The notes under the pieces are model-generated. The model saw only the letters and a program-made list of their open reading frames with translations, was not told the DNA's origin and ran no database searches. The position numbers and the translations under genes were made by a program. DNA of 64,000 bases from Actinomycetaceae bacterium (GTDB taxonomy: Bacteria; Actinomycetota; Actinomycetes; Actinomycetales; Actinomycetaceae). The stretch lies in the NCBI GenBank assembly GCA_030538185.1, contig JAUNUK010000002.1, positions 310,001 through 374,000 on the forward strand, read 5' to 3'. This document shows, piece after piece, positions 43,947-53,260 of this stretch. Every line of letters begins with the position of its first letter. Position 1 is the first letter of the stretch.

Positions 43947-44876
43947 CTACTTCAAGGTATCCAGCCACTCTTTGGCAATCGCGGAGGCGGGTTTTTCTTC
44001 TGCAATGGACTGGGCGTTCAGGCGTTGCAAGGTTGCGGTGTCCAAATGGGTTGACACCTTATTGATGGCCTCTTGGGCTTGCTTATTGACCTTCATAGAA
44101 ACGATGGGAACTACGTTTTGTTCCAGGATAAGTCCAAGCGGATCTTCAAGAGTCACTAGGTCATTGGCGGCAATGGCAGGATCAGCAGAATAGATATCTG
44201 CCAACTGGACTGTGCCATCCAACAAAGCACGCAAGGTCAAGGGACCACCAGAATCCTCAACCGCGTGTACCTGAACCTTGATCCCGTAGAGGTCTTCCAG
44301 GCCCTTCGGACCATAGGGGCGCACAGCTAGCTCAGAGTTCGCAGCCACCGTGATGGGACCTGGAACCTTGGCCAAGTCCGCAAGGCTACGCAGATTGTGT
44401 TGGGCCGCGAAATCAGCACTCACATTATATGAATCCTGGTCACTGGCTGCTGCAGCGGGCAAGGCCCTCAGGTTCTGGGGCAAAACCTTGGACAGTGCAT
44501 CTTCCAGATCCGTCCCAGAGGGAAGAGTAGCTGGTGTGTCGCCCTCGGAAAAGTATTGGAAAAGGTTACCGCTGTACTCGGGGATGACATCTATCAAACC
44601 TGCCATCATTTCGGGCATATAGACCTCCCTTTGGCCTATGCGCATTTGGCGATTCACGGTGAAACCGGCAGCCTCTAAAGACTGTGCGTAGGCTTCGGCG
44701 ATGATTTCATTGGAGTAATAGGCCTGCGAGGCGACAACCAGGGTGTCGCCAGTATCAGTCGAGGCAGAACCTGGATCCAAGGGATCGCCTGAGCTACAAG
44801 CAGCCAAAAGAAATACGCTTGCAGCAGCGAACCCTGCGAAGAAATTATTACGAAGTTTAGAAATAAACGGTGTCAT
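43947..44876 (-). CDS. Glycine betaine/choline-type ABC substrate-binding lipoprotein
   Basis: The 309-aa protein has a lipobox, FLLAACSS, and an OpuAC/OsmF-type binding domain (LVVASQAYYSNEIIAEAYAQ, GLIDVIPEYSGNLFQYF). Aromatic box residues for a quaternary amine cannot be assigned without a structure. It is last in a four-gene operon of ATPase, permease, permease and binding protein. Uptake of an osmolyte such as betaine or choline is the family expectation. Confidence 0.9.
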   Translation of the reverse strand: MTPFISKLRNNFFAGFAAASVFLLAACSSGDPLDPGSASTDTGDTLVVASQAYYSNEIIAEAYAQSLEAAGFTVNRQMRIGQREVYMPEMMAGLIDVIPEYSGNLFQYFSEGDTPATLPSGTDLEDALSKVLPQNLRALPAAAASDQDSYNVSADFAAQHNLRSLADLAKVPGPITVAANSELAVRPYGPKGLEDLYGIKVQVHAVEDSGGPLTLRALLDGTVQLADIYSADPAIAANDLVTLEDPLGLILEQNVVPIVSMKVNKQAQEAINKVSTHLDTATLQRLNAQSIAEEKPASAIAKEWLDTLK

Positions 44877-44885
44877 GGCCTTCTT

Positions 44886-45581
44886 TCATGTGGCAGGAGA
44901 GAGGTTCTCGGATAAATAGTTGCGGTTCAGGTGCGCGGCGAGAAAGAAACGAGCACCAAACAAGAACAGGAGCTCGAAAACAAAGGCTAAGGCAATAACC
45001 AGGAAAGAGGATGCCAACATGAGTGGATAATCTTGTGTGCTAAGGCCTAAGAACATGTAACCTCCCAGACCACCGGCACCAACGTAGGCCGCCAGGGTCG
45101 CGGTTGAGACGATCTGCAAAGTCGCAGAGCGCATCGCACCCCAAAGGATCGTGGCGCCCAGGGGGATTTCCACCTGGAAGAGGATCTGCACTTGTGTAAA
45201 ACCTTGGGCTCTCGCAGCTTCCACAATTCTAGGATCGGTGCTTTCCACTCCAGCATAGGCACCAGCCAGCAAAGTGGGTAGTGCCAAGATGACCAAGGCG
45301 ATAATCGGGGCTTTCCAGCCGATACCAAACATAAGACCAGCCAGGGTTACCAAGCCCAGAGTTGGAATCGAACGAAGCGCGGAGGTGATCCAAATGGCTG
45401 CTGCCTTACCGCGTCCCCAGTGTCCAACTAGCCACCCTACGGGCAAAGCGATAAGGGAGGCTAAGGCCAAGGCTGCCAGAGTGTAGCCCAGATGTTCGAG
45501 GAGGCGTTCGGCAATTCCTCCAGGACCTGACCAGTTTGCGGAGTCGAGGATCCACATCAATGCCTGCCATATCCAACTCAT
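44886..45581 (-). CDS. OpuCB/OpuCD-type ABC permease (second)
   Basis: The 231-aa permease has 5-6 membrane segments and the cytoplasmic loop EAARAQGFTQVQILFQVEIPL that docks to the ATPase. ATG 45581 overlaps the stop of the preceding permease gene (ATGA); the longer upstream frame is not used. With its partner it forms the heterodimeric membrane channel. Confidence 0.9.
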   Translation of the reverse strand: MSWIWQALMWILDSANWSGPGGIAERLLEHLGYTLAALALASLIALPVGWLVGHWGRGKAAAIWITSALRSIPTLGLVTLAGLMFGIGWKAPIIALVILALPTLLAGAYAGVESTDPRIVEAARAQGFTQVQILFQVEIPLGATILWGAMRSATLQIVSTATLAAYVGAGGLGGYMFLGLSTQDYPLMLASSFLVIALAFVFELLFLFGARFFLAAHLNRNYLSENLSPAT

Positions 45582-46228
45582 GATGTGCCACCCTTCACGC
45601 GCCTGGTCCAGGGTAAGAGCAGCCAAGCGCAGAAGACCCAGAATGCATCAATTACCAGGGCAAGGAAGCCAGTCAAAGCCAAGCCAACCAGAATTTCAGC
45701 AATAATTGAGCGTTGGAAACCGTCGGTCAGCAGCTGCCCCAAAGAAGGCACACCCAAGACAGCCGAGAGCGTCACCAAAGCGATGGTTGACACCGAAACG
45801 ACCCGCAGGCCCGAAAGGAGGGCGGGTCCAGCCAGGGGTAGATCGACTGCAAAGAACCGCTGTGCAGGGGAATACCCGAGGGCGAGGGCGGATTGCAAGG
45901 TTCGTTGCGGTAGGGTGCTAAATGCCTCAGCACCCGAACGAACCATTAGGGCCAGGCCGTAAAGTGTCAAAACTATGATGACATTGGCAAGCGAACGCAT
46001 GGGGATACCGAATATGGCAGGAATTAAAATAAACAGCGGCAACGCAGGGATGGCGTAAAGAAGACTGGTTGCTGTGAGCGTGGTTTCGCCTAAGCGCTTG
46101 GAGCGGGTAGCCCAGTACGACAATGGAATTGAAATAAGAAAGCTCAAGGCAATGGCTGGGAGGGCCAAAACGAGATGCGCCCATATGAGGTCGGGTAAGA
46201 GTTGAAAGTTATGGAGTAGCCAGTTCAC
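45578..46228 (-). CDS. OpuCB-type ABC permease (first)
   Basis: The 216-aa permease has the standard fold: DLIWAHLVLALPAIALSFLISIPLSYWA at the N-terminal side (quoted in part) and the docking loop LQSALALGYSPAQRFFAVDLPLA. It overlaps the ATPase gene upstream and the second permease gene downstream by 4 bp each. Two CGAGGGCG words overlap head-to-tail inside it at 45877-45890. Confidence 0.9.
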   Translation of the reverse strand: MNWLLHNFQLLPDLIWAHLVLALPAIALSFLISIPLSYWATRSKRLGETTLTATSLLYAIPALPLFILIPAIFGIPMRSLANVIIVLTLYGLALMVRSGAEAFSTLPQRTLQSALALGYSPAQRFFAVDLPLAGPALLSGLRVVSVSTIALVTLSAVLGVPSLGQLLTDGFQRSIIAEILVGLALTGFLALVIDAFWVFCAWLLLPWTRRVKGGTS

Positions 46229-46962
46229 GATTGCTCGTTGCCTTGGGCGGCACTCATAAAACGGCTCACAAAGTCGCTGGCTGGCGTATCCAATAAGGCT
46301 TGTGGCGTGCCCGCCTGCGCGACATGGCCGCCTGTTTCCAGTAAGACGATGTGGTCTGCCAGGCTCGTGGCCTCGCGGACATCGTGGGTGACGAAAACAA
46401 TGGTTGTTCCGAGATCTTTGTGTAGACCTCGCATCAGGTCTTGAAGCTCCGCGCGCACAACTGGATCGAGTGCACCGAAGGGTTCATCCATCAAAACAAT
46501 ATTGGGTTTCGGTGCGAGAGCTCTGGCAACACCGACCCGTTGGGCTTGGCCACCGGAGAGTTCATGTGGGTAGCGTGAAGCCAATTGTGGATCTAAACCC
46601 AGTTTTTCCATCATCGCAAGGCCAGTATGCTGGGCTTCTTTTTTGGGGACCTTGTTCAAGCGCAGCACGGTTGTGACATTGTCTAAAACCGTGCGGTGGG
46701 GCAGTAAACCACCGTCTTGCATAACGTAACCAATAGAGCGTCGTAATTGGACGGCAGGTTGATGCGATACGTCCTCGGAGTTAATCAAAATCCGTCCGGA
46801 GGTAGGGCTAAGGGTGGCATTGATCATGCGTAACAGGGTCGTTTTTCCTGCCCCTGAGGAACCGAGAAAGACTTGAAACGAGTGCGCCGGAATCTGCAGG
46901 GAAAAGTCCTCGACAACGCAAGCATCACCGAAAACCTTGGTAACTTGCTCGAATTCGATCAC
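46225..46962 (-). CDS. Quaternary-amine transporter ATP-binding protein
   Basis: The 245-aa ATPase has GSSGAGKTTLL (Walker A), LSGGQAQRVGVARAL (signature) and IVLMDEPFGALDP (Walker B). It lacks the C-terminal CBS domains that sense ionic strength in OpuA/OpuCA, so osmotic gating by CBS is not expected. It is the first gene of the operon; a -35-like TTGACA lies on the minus strand at 47008-47013. Confidence 0.9.
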   Translation of the reverse strand: MIEFEQVTKVFGDACVVEDFSLQIPAHSFQVFLGSSGAGKTTLLRMINATLSPTSGRILINSEDVSHQPAVQLRRSIGYVMQDGGLLPHRTVLDNVTTVLRLNKVPKKEAQHTGLAMMEKLGLDPQLASRYPHELSGGQAQRVGVARALAPKPNIVLMDEPFGALDPVVRAELQDLMRGLHKDLGTTIVFVTHDVREATSLADHIVLLETGGHVAQAGTPQALLDTPASDFVSRFMSAAQGNEQS

Positions 46963-47072
46963 AGTTCCCTTAGAGTTGCCCTACCTGATCACAGCAAAAC
47001 CTGAATATGTCAACCGTGCGTGGGTCCCAGTATTCCATCCGAGGAGTGGCAGGGCAATTGGTGTTATTGGAA

Positions 47073-47624
47073 CTATTCCTTTTCTAAGCCGCGTCGTAGG
47101 ACGGCAATGGCATGGTCGACAAGTACCTCGTCATGGGGGATGACCTGGGGGGAATTGGCGACGCCGTGAAGCATTGATACCGCTAGGAAAACCTCTTGTA
47201 TCGTCATTTCACAGCGGAATTTCCCGCCCTTATTCGCGACTTCCAGGGGTCCGATAAATAAATCCTGGGTGCGCTGCCATAAGTCGTTCAGGTACTCATT
47301 TGAGCTAATGGACGAGCTAATTGTTTGGTAAAGGCCAGGAATCCGGATTTGATCCAAGGCCACGAGGCGTAGGAGTTTGAAAAGCACATCAGGATCTTGC
47401 GCATTTTCGGTAACAAAGTCGTTATAGCGCTGCATGCGGGTCTCGTAGAGGGCGGCGACCAAAGAGATTCGATCGGGGAAGTGCCGATACAAGGTACCGC
47501 GCCCAACACCAGCAGCTTCTGCCACAAGTTGTAGGGGACATTCCGGAGAGTGTTCAGCGAAGACCTGTTCAGCTGCCGTCAGTATTGCCTGATAATTGCG
47601 TTGCGCATCTACCCTTCGAGTCAC
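47073..47624 (-). CDS. TetR family regulator
   Basis: The 183-aa protein has a TetR helix-turn-helix near the N-terminus (LQLVAEAAGVGRGTLYRHFPDR) and an uncharacterised ligand-binding half. The GTG start at 47624 has GAGGAT upstream. It lies 110 bp before the ABC transporter operon on the same strand and may control it, itself, or lysX, whose 3' end is 97 bp upstream. Confidence 0.88.
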   Translation of the reverse strand: MTRRVDAQRNYQAILTAAEQVFAEHSPECPLQLVAEAAGVGRGTLYRHFPDRISLVAALYETRMQRYNDFVTENAQDPDVLFKLLRLVALDQIRIPGLYQTISSSISSNEYLNDLWQRTQDLFIGPLEVANKGGKFRCEMTIQEVFLAVSMLHGVANSPQVIPHDEVLVDHAIAVLRRGLEKE

Positions 47625-47721
47625 ATCCTCATGCTAACTCGAAATGGACACTTCAGGGAATTTGGCACTAACAGATCACTAATGCCTGGGATTTAGCACC
47701 TGACTAGGGAGTCTCGGTGAA

Positions 47722-50700
47722 TTACAGGGGGCGGGCAAAGGGGAAGGCCAAGATTTGCCTGATATTGGTGCCGGTTAGTGCCATGACGATGCGGTCAAGA
47801 CCCAGGCCAAGCCCGCCCATGGGTGGCATTCCTAGCTCTAGAGCGGATAGGAAATCCTCATCTACTTCCATAGCATCCATATCTCCTTGGGCTGCAAGCC
47901 AGGACTGTTCAAGCAGACGTTGACGTTGGATCACAGGGTCGGCCAATTCGGAGTATGCAGTCCCCAGTTCTGTCCCCCCAGCTACCAGATCCCAGCGTTC
48001 GACAAGGCCGGGCTTCAAGCGGTGCGGCGCTGTCAAAGGCGAGGTCTCAGCAGGGAAATCTACATAAAAAGTCGGTTGCATGGTTTGAGCTTCGACCAGT
48101 TCACCGTAGAGCTCTTCAATGACCGCACCACAGCCGCGTCCGCCAGGTATCTCCACGTTGTGCTTTGCCGCCAGTTCCAATAATTCATCGAGGTCAGTGT
48201 CGATGTTGACCTCTACGCCCAAGACTTCCGACACGGCAGCACAGACCTCGACCACGGGCCAGTCTCCACTGATATCCGTCAAGACCGGGACTCCCTCAGG
48301 TCCAGGCAGAGGCATCACCATGCGACCGTGCACGGCCAGGGCAGCCTGTTGAATTATTTTTTGCGTTATCAATCGCATATCGACGTAATCGGTCAGGGGT
48401 GCATAGGCCTCAACGACTGTGAACTCAGGGTTATGAGTGGCATCTGCGCCTTCGTTGCGGAAGTTTCGCCCAATCTCAAAGATTTTACCCATACCGCCTA
48501 CCACCAGGCGTTTGAGTTGTAACTCCGGGGCAATACGTAAGACTAAGTCAGTGTCGTAGGCATTAATATGCGTGCGGAAAGGTCGAGCGGTGGCACCGCC
48601 ATGGGTGGTGCCCAAAATTGGCGTCTCCACCTCAAGGTAACCGTCGTCAAGCAGGGTCGAGCGCACTGCTTGAATGGCTTTGGAACGCGCCACGAGCAGG
48701 TCAACTTGAACAGGTCGGGTGAGCATATCCAGTGAACGGTTACGCAGCCTCACTTGGGGATCGTTTAGTCCCTCCCACGGGATTGGGTGCAAGCATTTGG
48801 CCAGCATGGTCCATTCATCCAGGATTACCGAGGGCGTACCGTTGTTGGATGCCCCTGCGTGTCCGGTGATCTCTAGTAGATCCCCACCATCGACAAGACG
48901 AGTAAATTCGTTTAAGGCCTCGGGTGTCAGTTTTGCGGCGTCCAAGAGCACCTGCACGGTTGTATGCCCGTCCACCACGTCGACAAATACTACGCCGCCG
49001 TGGTCACGGATACGTCGCACGCGTCCGATAAAGGGCCCGTCGCTTGCCCGTGCGACAAGAGAGGTGGGGGCGTTGCTGTCTGCACCTGTGGCATCTGCGA
49101 GGTCAGCCAAAGGGGTAGCCAGGCGCCTGCCGACCGGGTAACCTTGGCGCCCACCGGCTTCCAGGTCGCTTAGGTGACCGAGCCTCACCTGTGTCTGGTC
49201 CCCGGCACCTGCAGCCCAGTCATCTGTCTGTGGTGGGAGGTCCATGAGACGTAAATGTTCAAGATCTGCTGCGCTTAACTGGCCATCTGGCAAAGGTGAT
49301 CGCCGCCAGGGTGGCGTGGGCATGAAGCCTTCTGCTTGAGCCGCAGCCAAACTTGCGCCAAGCACGGACAGGGGATTGGATAATGCCACATAACGCGGTT
49401 GCCATGCGGGATTGTATTTGCTGTTTGAACGGTACAGACGTTGCAACTGCCAGAATCTATCGAAGAATCCCAAGAGTCGACTGGAAACTATGGAAACACT
49501 AGAAGCTGCGACGTCCTCGGCCTCAGCAAAAATGTGGCGGAAGAAGGCGAAGTTTAGAGAAACCCGGCTCACCCCGTGGTTGGCTGCCCACATCATAAGT
49601 TCGGCCACCAAGAACTCATTGGTGCCGTTTGGGGCGTGGGGGCTGCGGCGCATCAAATCTAGGGATAGTCCGTGCCGCCCCCAGGGCACGAAGGTTTGGA
49701 GCGCGACCATCGTCCCGTCCTCGTCATAAACCCTGGCCACGACGACCCTCTGATCGGCTGGGTCGCCAAAACGCCCAAGAGCCATAGAGAAACCGCGTTC
49801 CACATCGCCTGTGCGCCACTGGTCGGCTGCCGTTTCAATCAAGGACAGTTCAGCCTGGTCCAGGTCCATAGCCCGGTGTATTTCCACACGCATACCTTTG
49901 CGCCTGAGCCTTTTTACCGTGTGGCGTACCTCGGTTAGAGCAGTTGAGCTCAACTGGAAACGTTCGGTTGTCAAGATGGCTTCATCACCCAGGCGCAAGA
50001 TATCGAAACCCAGGACCTTGCGGTAGGCGCGTGCCCCTTCTTCGCCGCAGGCCAAAACTGCGGGGGTCCAGCCAAAACTTCGGGTGTACGTATCCCACGA
50101 TTCAATGGCTTCCGGCCAATCGGCTGGTGCGCCCAGAGGATCCCCGGAGGCCAGGGCAACGCCTCCCACGACTCGGTAAGCAATGGCTGAGGATCGATCG
50201 TGAGAAAAATGAAGAAGCTTGTCTCGCCGAGTCGCGTAGTACCCCAGGGAGTCATCCTCGCCGTATTTCGCCAGCAGTGCGCGCGCCGTCAACTCATTCT
50301 CAGGCCGCCACGAGTCAAGTGAATCCCCAGAACGTAGGAAGATTGCAACCGCGGCAACCAGAGTCAATCCCATAATCACGGCTGCGAGCTGTGGAATTAC
50401 ATGACCAACTGGGGCCATCCACCCTCGCGGGGACCCTAAGCCGAGGGCGTGAAAGAGCGCGGTGAGCAGTTGCCGCCAACTGGGTCCGTGGGTGTCATGT
50501 GTCCACACGATAAGGACATGAGTAAGCCCGACTGTTAAGGCCAGCCCTAAGGCAAAAACAGCCGTAGCAGCAGGCCAAGATCCCTTGGGGACACGAGCAG
50601 GAAAGGCTGGGCGCAGCTTGACAAGAAGAGGAATAGCCACAAAGGCAATGACGATTGAGGCAACCAGGTAGGGAGTCAGTTCATCACGGAATTCCTCGAT

Positions 50701-51021
50701 ACTGTCTAGGCCACTATTCAAGTGCAAGGTGAGCAAGTCAAGTACAGCAGTCAGAGCCCCCAGGACTTGTATAAGGATGACGACGTTCAGCGCCAAGCGC
50801 TTGTGTCGAAACAACCCAACAGTGATCAGTGCCAGAACAATTGCTGAGACCAGTGAGTAGGTCATCGGGATATTCGCGGTGATGAAAAGGTCTTGAAGCA
50901 TCCCTGGATCCCCCAGGCCCCCCAGGATGCGCAAAAACAACCACCCACCTCCAGCAAGCAGGGTGGAGATGGCGAAAAGCGATGTCAGAGCATTAGCCGC
51001 TAAGCGGTATCGCCGTGTCAT
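47722..51021 (-). CDS. lysX: LysX: lysyl-phosphatidylglycerol synthase / lysyl-tRNA synthetase fusion
   Basis: The 1,099-aa fusion has several membrane segments (about 1-245), a cytosolic MprF-like aminoacyltransferase domain (about 250-580: YYATRRDKLLHFSHDRSSAIAYR, NEFLVAELMMWA, VSLNFAFFRH) and a complete class II LysRS with OB fold (about 600-710) and catalytic core (EIGRNFRNEGADATHNPEF; GLGLGLDRIVMALTG). It makes lysyl-tRNA and moves lysine to phosphatidylglycerol, which adds positive charge against cationic peptides. ATG 51021 overlaps the esterase stop. As in mycobacteria, a separate lysS probably exists elsewhere. Confidence 0.95.
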   Translation of the reverse strand: MTRRYRLAANALTSLFAISTLLAGGGWLFLRILGGLGDPGMLQDLFITANIPMTYSLVSAIVLALITVGLFRHKRLALNVVILIQVLGALTAVLDLLTLHLNSGLDSIEEFRDELTPYLVASIVIAFVAIPLLVKLRPAFPARVPKGSWPAATAVFALGLALTVGLTHVLIVWTHDTHGPSWRQLLTALFHALGLGSPRGWMAPVGHVIPQLAAVIMGLTLVAAVAIFLRSGDSLDSWRPENELTARALLAKYGEDDSLGYYATRRDKLLHFSHDRSSAIAYRVVGGVALASGDPLGAPADWPEAIESWDTYTRSFGWTPAVLACGEEGARAYRKVLGFDILRLGDEAILTTERFQLSSTALTEVRHTVKRLRRKGMRVEIHRAMDLDQAELSLIETAADQWRTGDVERGFSMALGRFGDPADQRVVVARVYDEDGTMVALQTFVPWGRHGLSLDLMRRSPHAPNGTNEFLVAELMMWAANHGVSRVSLNFAFFRHIFAEAEDVAASSVSIVSSRLLGFFDRFWQLQRLYRSNSKYNPAWQPRYVALSNPLSVLGASLAAAQAEGFMPTPPWRRSPLPDGQLSAADLEHLRLMDLPPQTDDWAAGAGDQTQVRLGHLSDLEAGGRQGYPVGRRLATPLADLADATGADSNAPTSLVARASDGPFIGRVRRIRDHGGVVFVDVVDGHTTVQVLLDAAKLTPEALNEFTRLVDGGDLLEITGHAGASNNGTPSVILDEWTMLAKCLHPIPWEGLNDPQVRLRNRSLDMLTRPVQVDLLVARSKAIQAVRSTLLDDGYLEVETPILGTTHGGATARPFRTHINAYDTDLVLRIAPELQLKRLVVGGMGKIFEIGRNFRNEGADATHNPEFTVVEAYAPLTDYVDMRLITQKIIQQAALAVHGRMVMPLPGPEGVPVLTDISGDWPVVEVCAAVSEVLGVEVNIDTDLDELLELAAKHNVEIPGGRGCGAVIEELYGELVEAQTMQPTFYVDFPAETSPLTAPHRLKPGLVERWDLVAGGTELGTAYSELADPVIQRQRLLEQSWLAAQGDMDAMEVDEDFLSALELGMPPMGGLGLGLDRIVMALTGTNIRQILAFPFARPL

Positions 51022-52241
51022 TGTGCCGCAACCCAAGAAAAAGCGGGGTCATTTTTTCCCAGCCATTCATAGGCCATTGGCGCGTTTTCCTGCCAAAGTT
51101 TCCACGAATGTCCACCGTGTTCCACAATGACCGAGGTTAGTGAGGTGGGTGCTTTCACTTTCGTTTGGAAACTTCGCCACGATGACATAGGCATGAGGTC
51201 ATCCTGGGCGTTGAAGAAGAACAACTTGACCGGTGGAGCCTGTTCGGCAGCTACACGGCCCAGGTCATAGGTGGTGTCATCGGCAGGCAGTATCGGTTTT
51301 TTGCCAAAAACTGGTTTGAAATAGCCGGACATATTGATACTTGAGCCGAATACATCGGGGTGTTTCATACTGAACATTGAGGCACACCAGCCGCCAGCGC
51401 TTATCCCCATGGTTGCCCAGCCCTGTGGCCCATTCACAACCCTCAAATTGGTTTTCACCCAGTTGACAACGTCTTTCGACACGTAGGTGTCGATTTTTAC
51501 GTGACCGTCTTTGGCATCCACGCATTCGGTTTCTTCGTTTTGGGGAAATACATTCGGGGCCACCATGACCGCTTCTCTCATCTTTTTTTCACCGGACAAA
51601 GTGTTAAACAGTTTCCCGGTGTCGAGCGCTTTCGCCCAGTTCAAGGGGTCTCCCGGTATGCCATGAATAGCGAAAACAACAGGGTAGAACCTATCGGGAT
51701 TGTCGAGGTACGAGGGCGGCAGCCAAATTAACGCAGGGTAGTTCGCCCCTGCAGCAGGTCCAGGTATCGTCACACTCAGGTAGTGCCCTCCTGAGCCGGT
51801 AACAGTGTCTTCCCATTTTTGATTTCCGAGGGCGGGGTTCGATTGTGGACGTGCTTGCACATCAGATGCCTTGCCTGTGGCCCATTCTTTGGGGTCTTGT
51901 TGCGGCTTGTCTGGTGCATTGTCAGGATCGTCGGTGGAGGCTGTGGGTCCCTGCTGTGTTGAGGGCGCACCAACTGTTTCCTCTTTTATCACCTTGCCTC
52001 CGCCGCCCAGACTTGCCCATGTCGGGTACCAGTAGTTCTCTTTATTCAGGATTAACCCTAGGACGATCATCGATAGAACAATGCTGAGAGTGACAGAAAT
52101 GAGTTGTTGAAGGATCGCAACGACGGTTTTTCGGGGGCGGTGTCGAGGCACCCAAAAGAGGGTCCATATCAAGGTGATTGCGGCGATAATACCGAAAACA
52201 ACGATGGTGACGAGTGATACGGGCTGCAGCCAATTGGGCAT
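51018..52241 (-). CDS. Membrane-anchored alpha/beta-hydrolase esterase
   Basis: The 407-aa protein has 2 N-terminal hydrophobic segments (about residues 8-28 and 40-65), a Pro/Asp/Gln-rich linker and an extracellular esterase-D-like domain. The nucleophile motif is GISAGG, with the catalytic His in EHGGHSW. ATG 52241 is used (GGAGG 5 nt upstream). It is translationally coupled to lysX. Esterases linked to MprF-type genes hydrolyse aminoacyl-phosphatidylglycerol in some bacteria, so a role in removing lysine from lysyl-PG is plausible inference; a mycolyl-type esterase is the alternative. Confidence 0.8.
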   Translation of the reverse strand: MPNWLQPVSLVTIVVFGIIAAITLIWTLFWVPRHRPRKTVVAILQQLISVTLSIVLSMIVLGLILNKENYWYPTWASLGGGGKVIKEETVGAPSTQQGPTASTDDPDNAPDKPQQDPKEWATGKASDVQARPQSNPALGNQKWEDTVTGSGGHYLSVTIPGPAAGANYPALIWLPPSYLDNPDRFYPVVFAIHGIPGDPLNWAKALDTGKLFNTLSGEKKMREAVMVAPNVFPQNEETECVDAKDGHVKIDTYVSKDVVNWVKTNLRVVNGPQGWATMGISAGGWCASMFSMKHPDVFGSSINMSGYFKPVFGKKPILPADDTTYDLGRVAAEQAPPVKLFFFNAQDDLMPMSSWRSFQTKVKAPTSLTSVIVEHGGHSWKLWQENAPMAYEWLGKNDPAFSWVAAQ

Positions 52242-52342
52242 GAAGACCTCCAAGGAGAGGTGGCGATTTACCGAGGTCTAACCCTACTCTGTGAATCTGT
52301 GGATGGCCTGAGATCCGACCCCTAGACAACTGTGGGAATTGG

Positions 52343-53068
52343 CTAGTTATCCTCGATACGGCGCAAGAACTCTGAGAGTCTGTTCCCGGCTGCCACGACG
52401 GCAGAACCGTGGATGCGCCCAGGCTGCTTGCCCATGCGCTCGATCGGCCCTGAGATGGAGACAGCCGCCAAGACCCGACCAGAAGCCCCGCGTACTGGTG
52501 CAGAAACCGAGGCTACACCTAGTTCACGTTCGCCGACTGATTGCGCCCATCCGCGTCTGCGCACAGCAGATAGCATGGTCGCATTAAATGATGCCCCGTG
52601 CAGCCCGCGGTGAAGTCGCTCTGGTTCCTCCCAGGCGAGCAGGATCTGTGCTGCAGAACCGGCCAACATGGACATGGTGGCCCCGACAGGGATGGAATCA
52701 CGCAGCCCCATGGGCAGTTCTGCCGCAGCAACGCAGACGCGCTGGTCTCCTTGGCGGCGGAAAAGCTGTGAGGATTCGTGGGTGTGGTCGCGTAGAGCTA
52801 TGAGGATTGGTCCGGCTGCGGCAAGCAAGCGATCGTCTCCTGCAGCTGCGGCAAGTTCGGCAAGCCTGGGGCCAAGGACAAAGCGGCCCTGCATATCACG
52901 GGCAACGAGGCGGTGGAACTCAAGGGCCACAGCTAAGCGGTGAGCGGTCGGACGCGCTAGATGGGTAGATGCGACTAGCTGGGCTAGGGTCGCAGGGCCG
53001 GACTCGAGGGCGCTCAACACTAGGGCTGCTTTGTCTAGTACACCGACACCACTTGAAGATTTGTCCAT
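52343..53068 (-). CDS. IclR regulator of leuCD (LtbR/NdgR type)
   Basis: The 241-aa protein matches the actinobacterial LtbR/NdgR group (SGVGVLDKAALVLSALESG, ARPTAHRLAVALE), with the effector domain carrying SSQLFRRQGDQRVCVAA and PVGATMSMLAGSAAQI. It is divergent from leuCD, the conserved arrangement in which it controls leucine genes. ATG 53068 is directly preceded by GAGGT with almost no spacer, so the mRNA may be leaderless or use another start. Confidence 0.9.
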   Translation of the reverse strand: MDKSSSGVGVLDKAALVLSALESGPATLAQLVASTHLARPTAHRLAVALEFHRLVARDMQGRFVLGPRLAELAAAAGDDRLLAAAGPILIALRDHTHESSQLFRRQGDQRVCVAAAELPMGLRDSIPVGATMSMLAGSAAQILLAWEEPERLHRGLHGASFNATMLSAVRRRGWAQSVGERELGVASVSAPVRGASGRVLAAVSISGPIERMGKQPGRIHGSAVVAAGNRLSEFLRRIEDN

Positions 53069-53078
53069 ACCTCGATAC

Positions 53079-53180
53079 TGCCATCTCAGATACTGAAATG
53101 GCAACCCGATACATATAGAGACTTCGCACTCATGCGCTAGACTTGTCCAAATCCCGATATTGTCATCTCATTAAATGAGA
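53079..53180. promoter_or_regulatory. Inverted repeats in the leuCD-regulator intergenic region
   Basis: TGCCAT-N13-ATGGCA (53079-53103) lies next to the regulator start. TCTCAT-TAA-ATGAGA (53166-53180), extended as GTCATCTCATT, lies nearer leuC. Both contain CATCTCA. They are candidate binding sites of the IclR regulator for the divergent promoters; no leader peptide for leucine attenuation was found. Confidence 0.5.
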
Positions 53181-53260
53181 CAAGCGTCGAGGAGAACATC
53201 GAGAAGCAATTTTGTCGCTACTTTTGCAAGCGACACTGGAACAAGACAGAGGACATGCAG

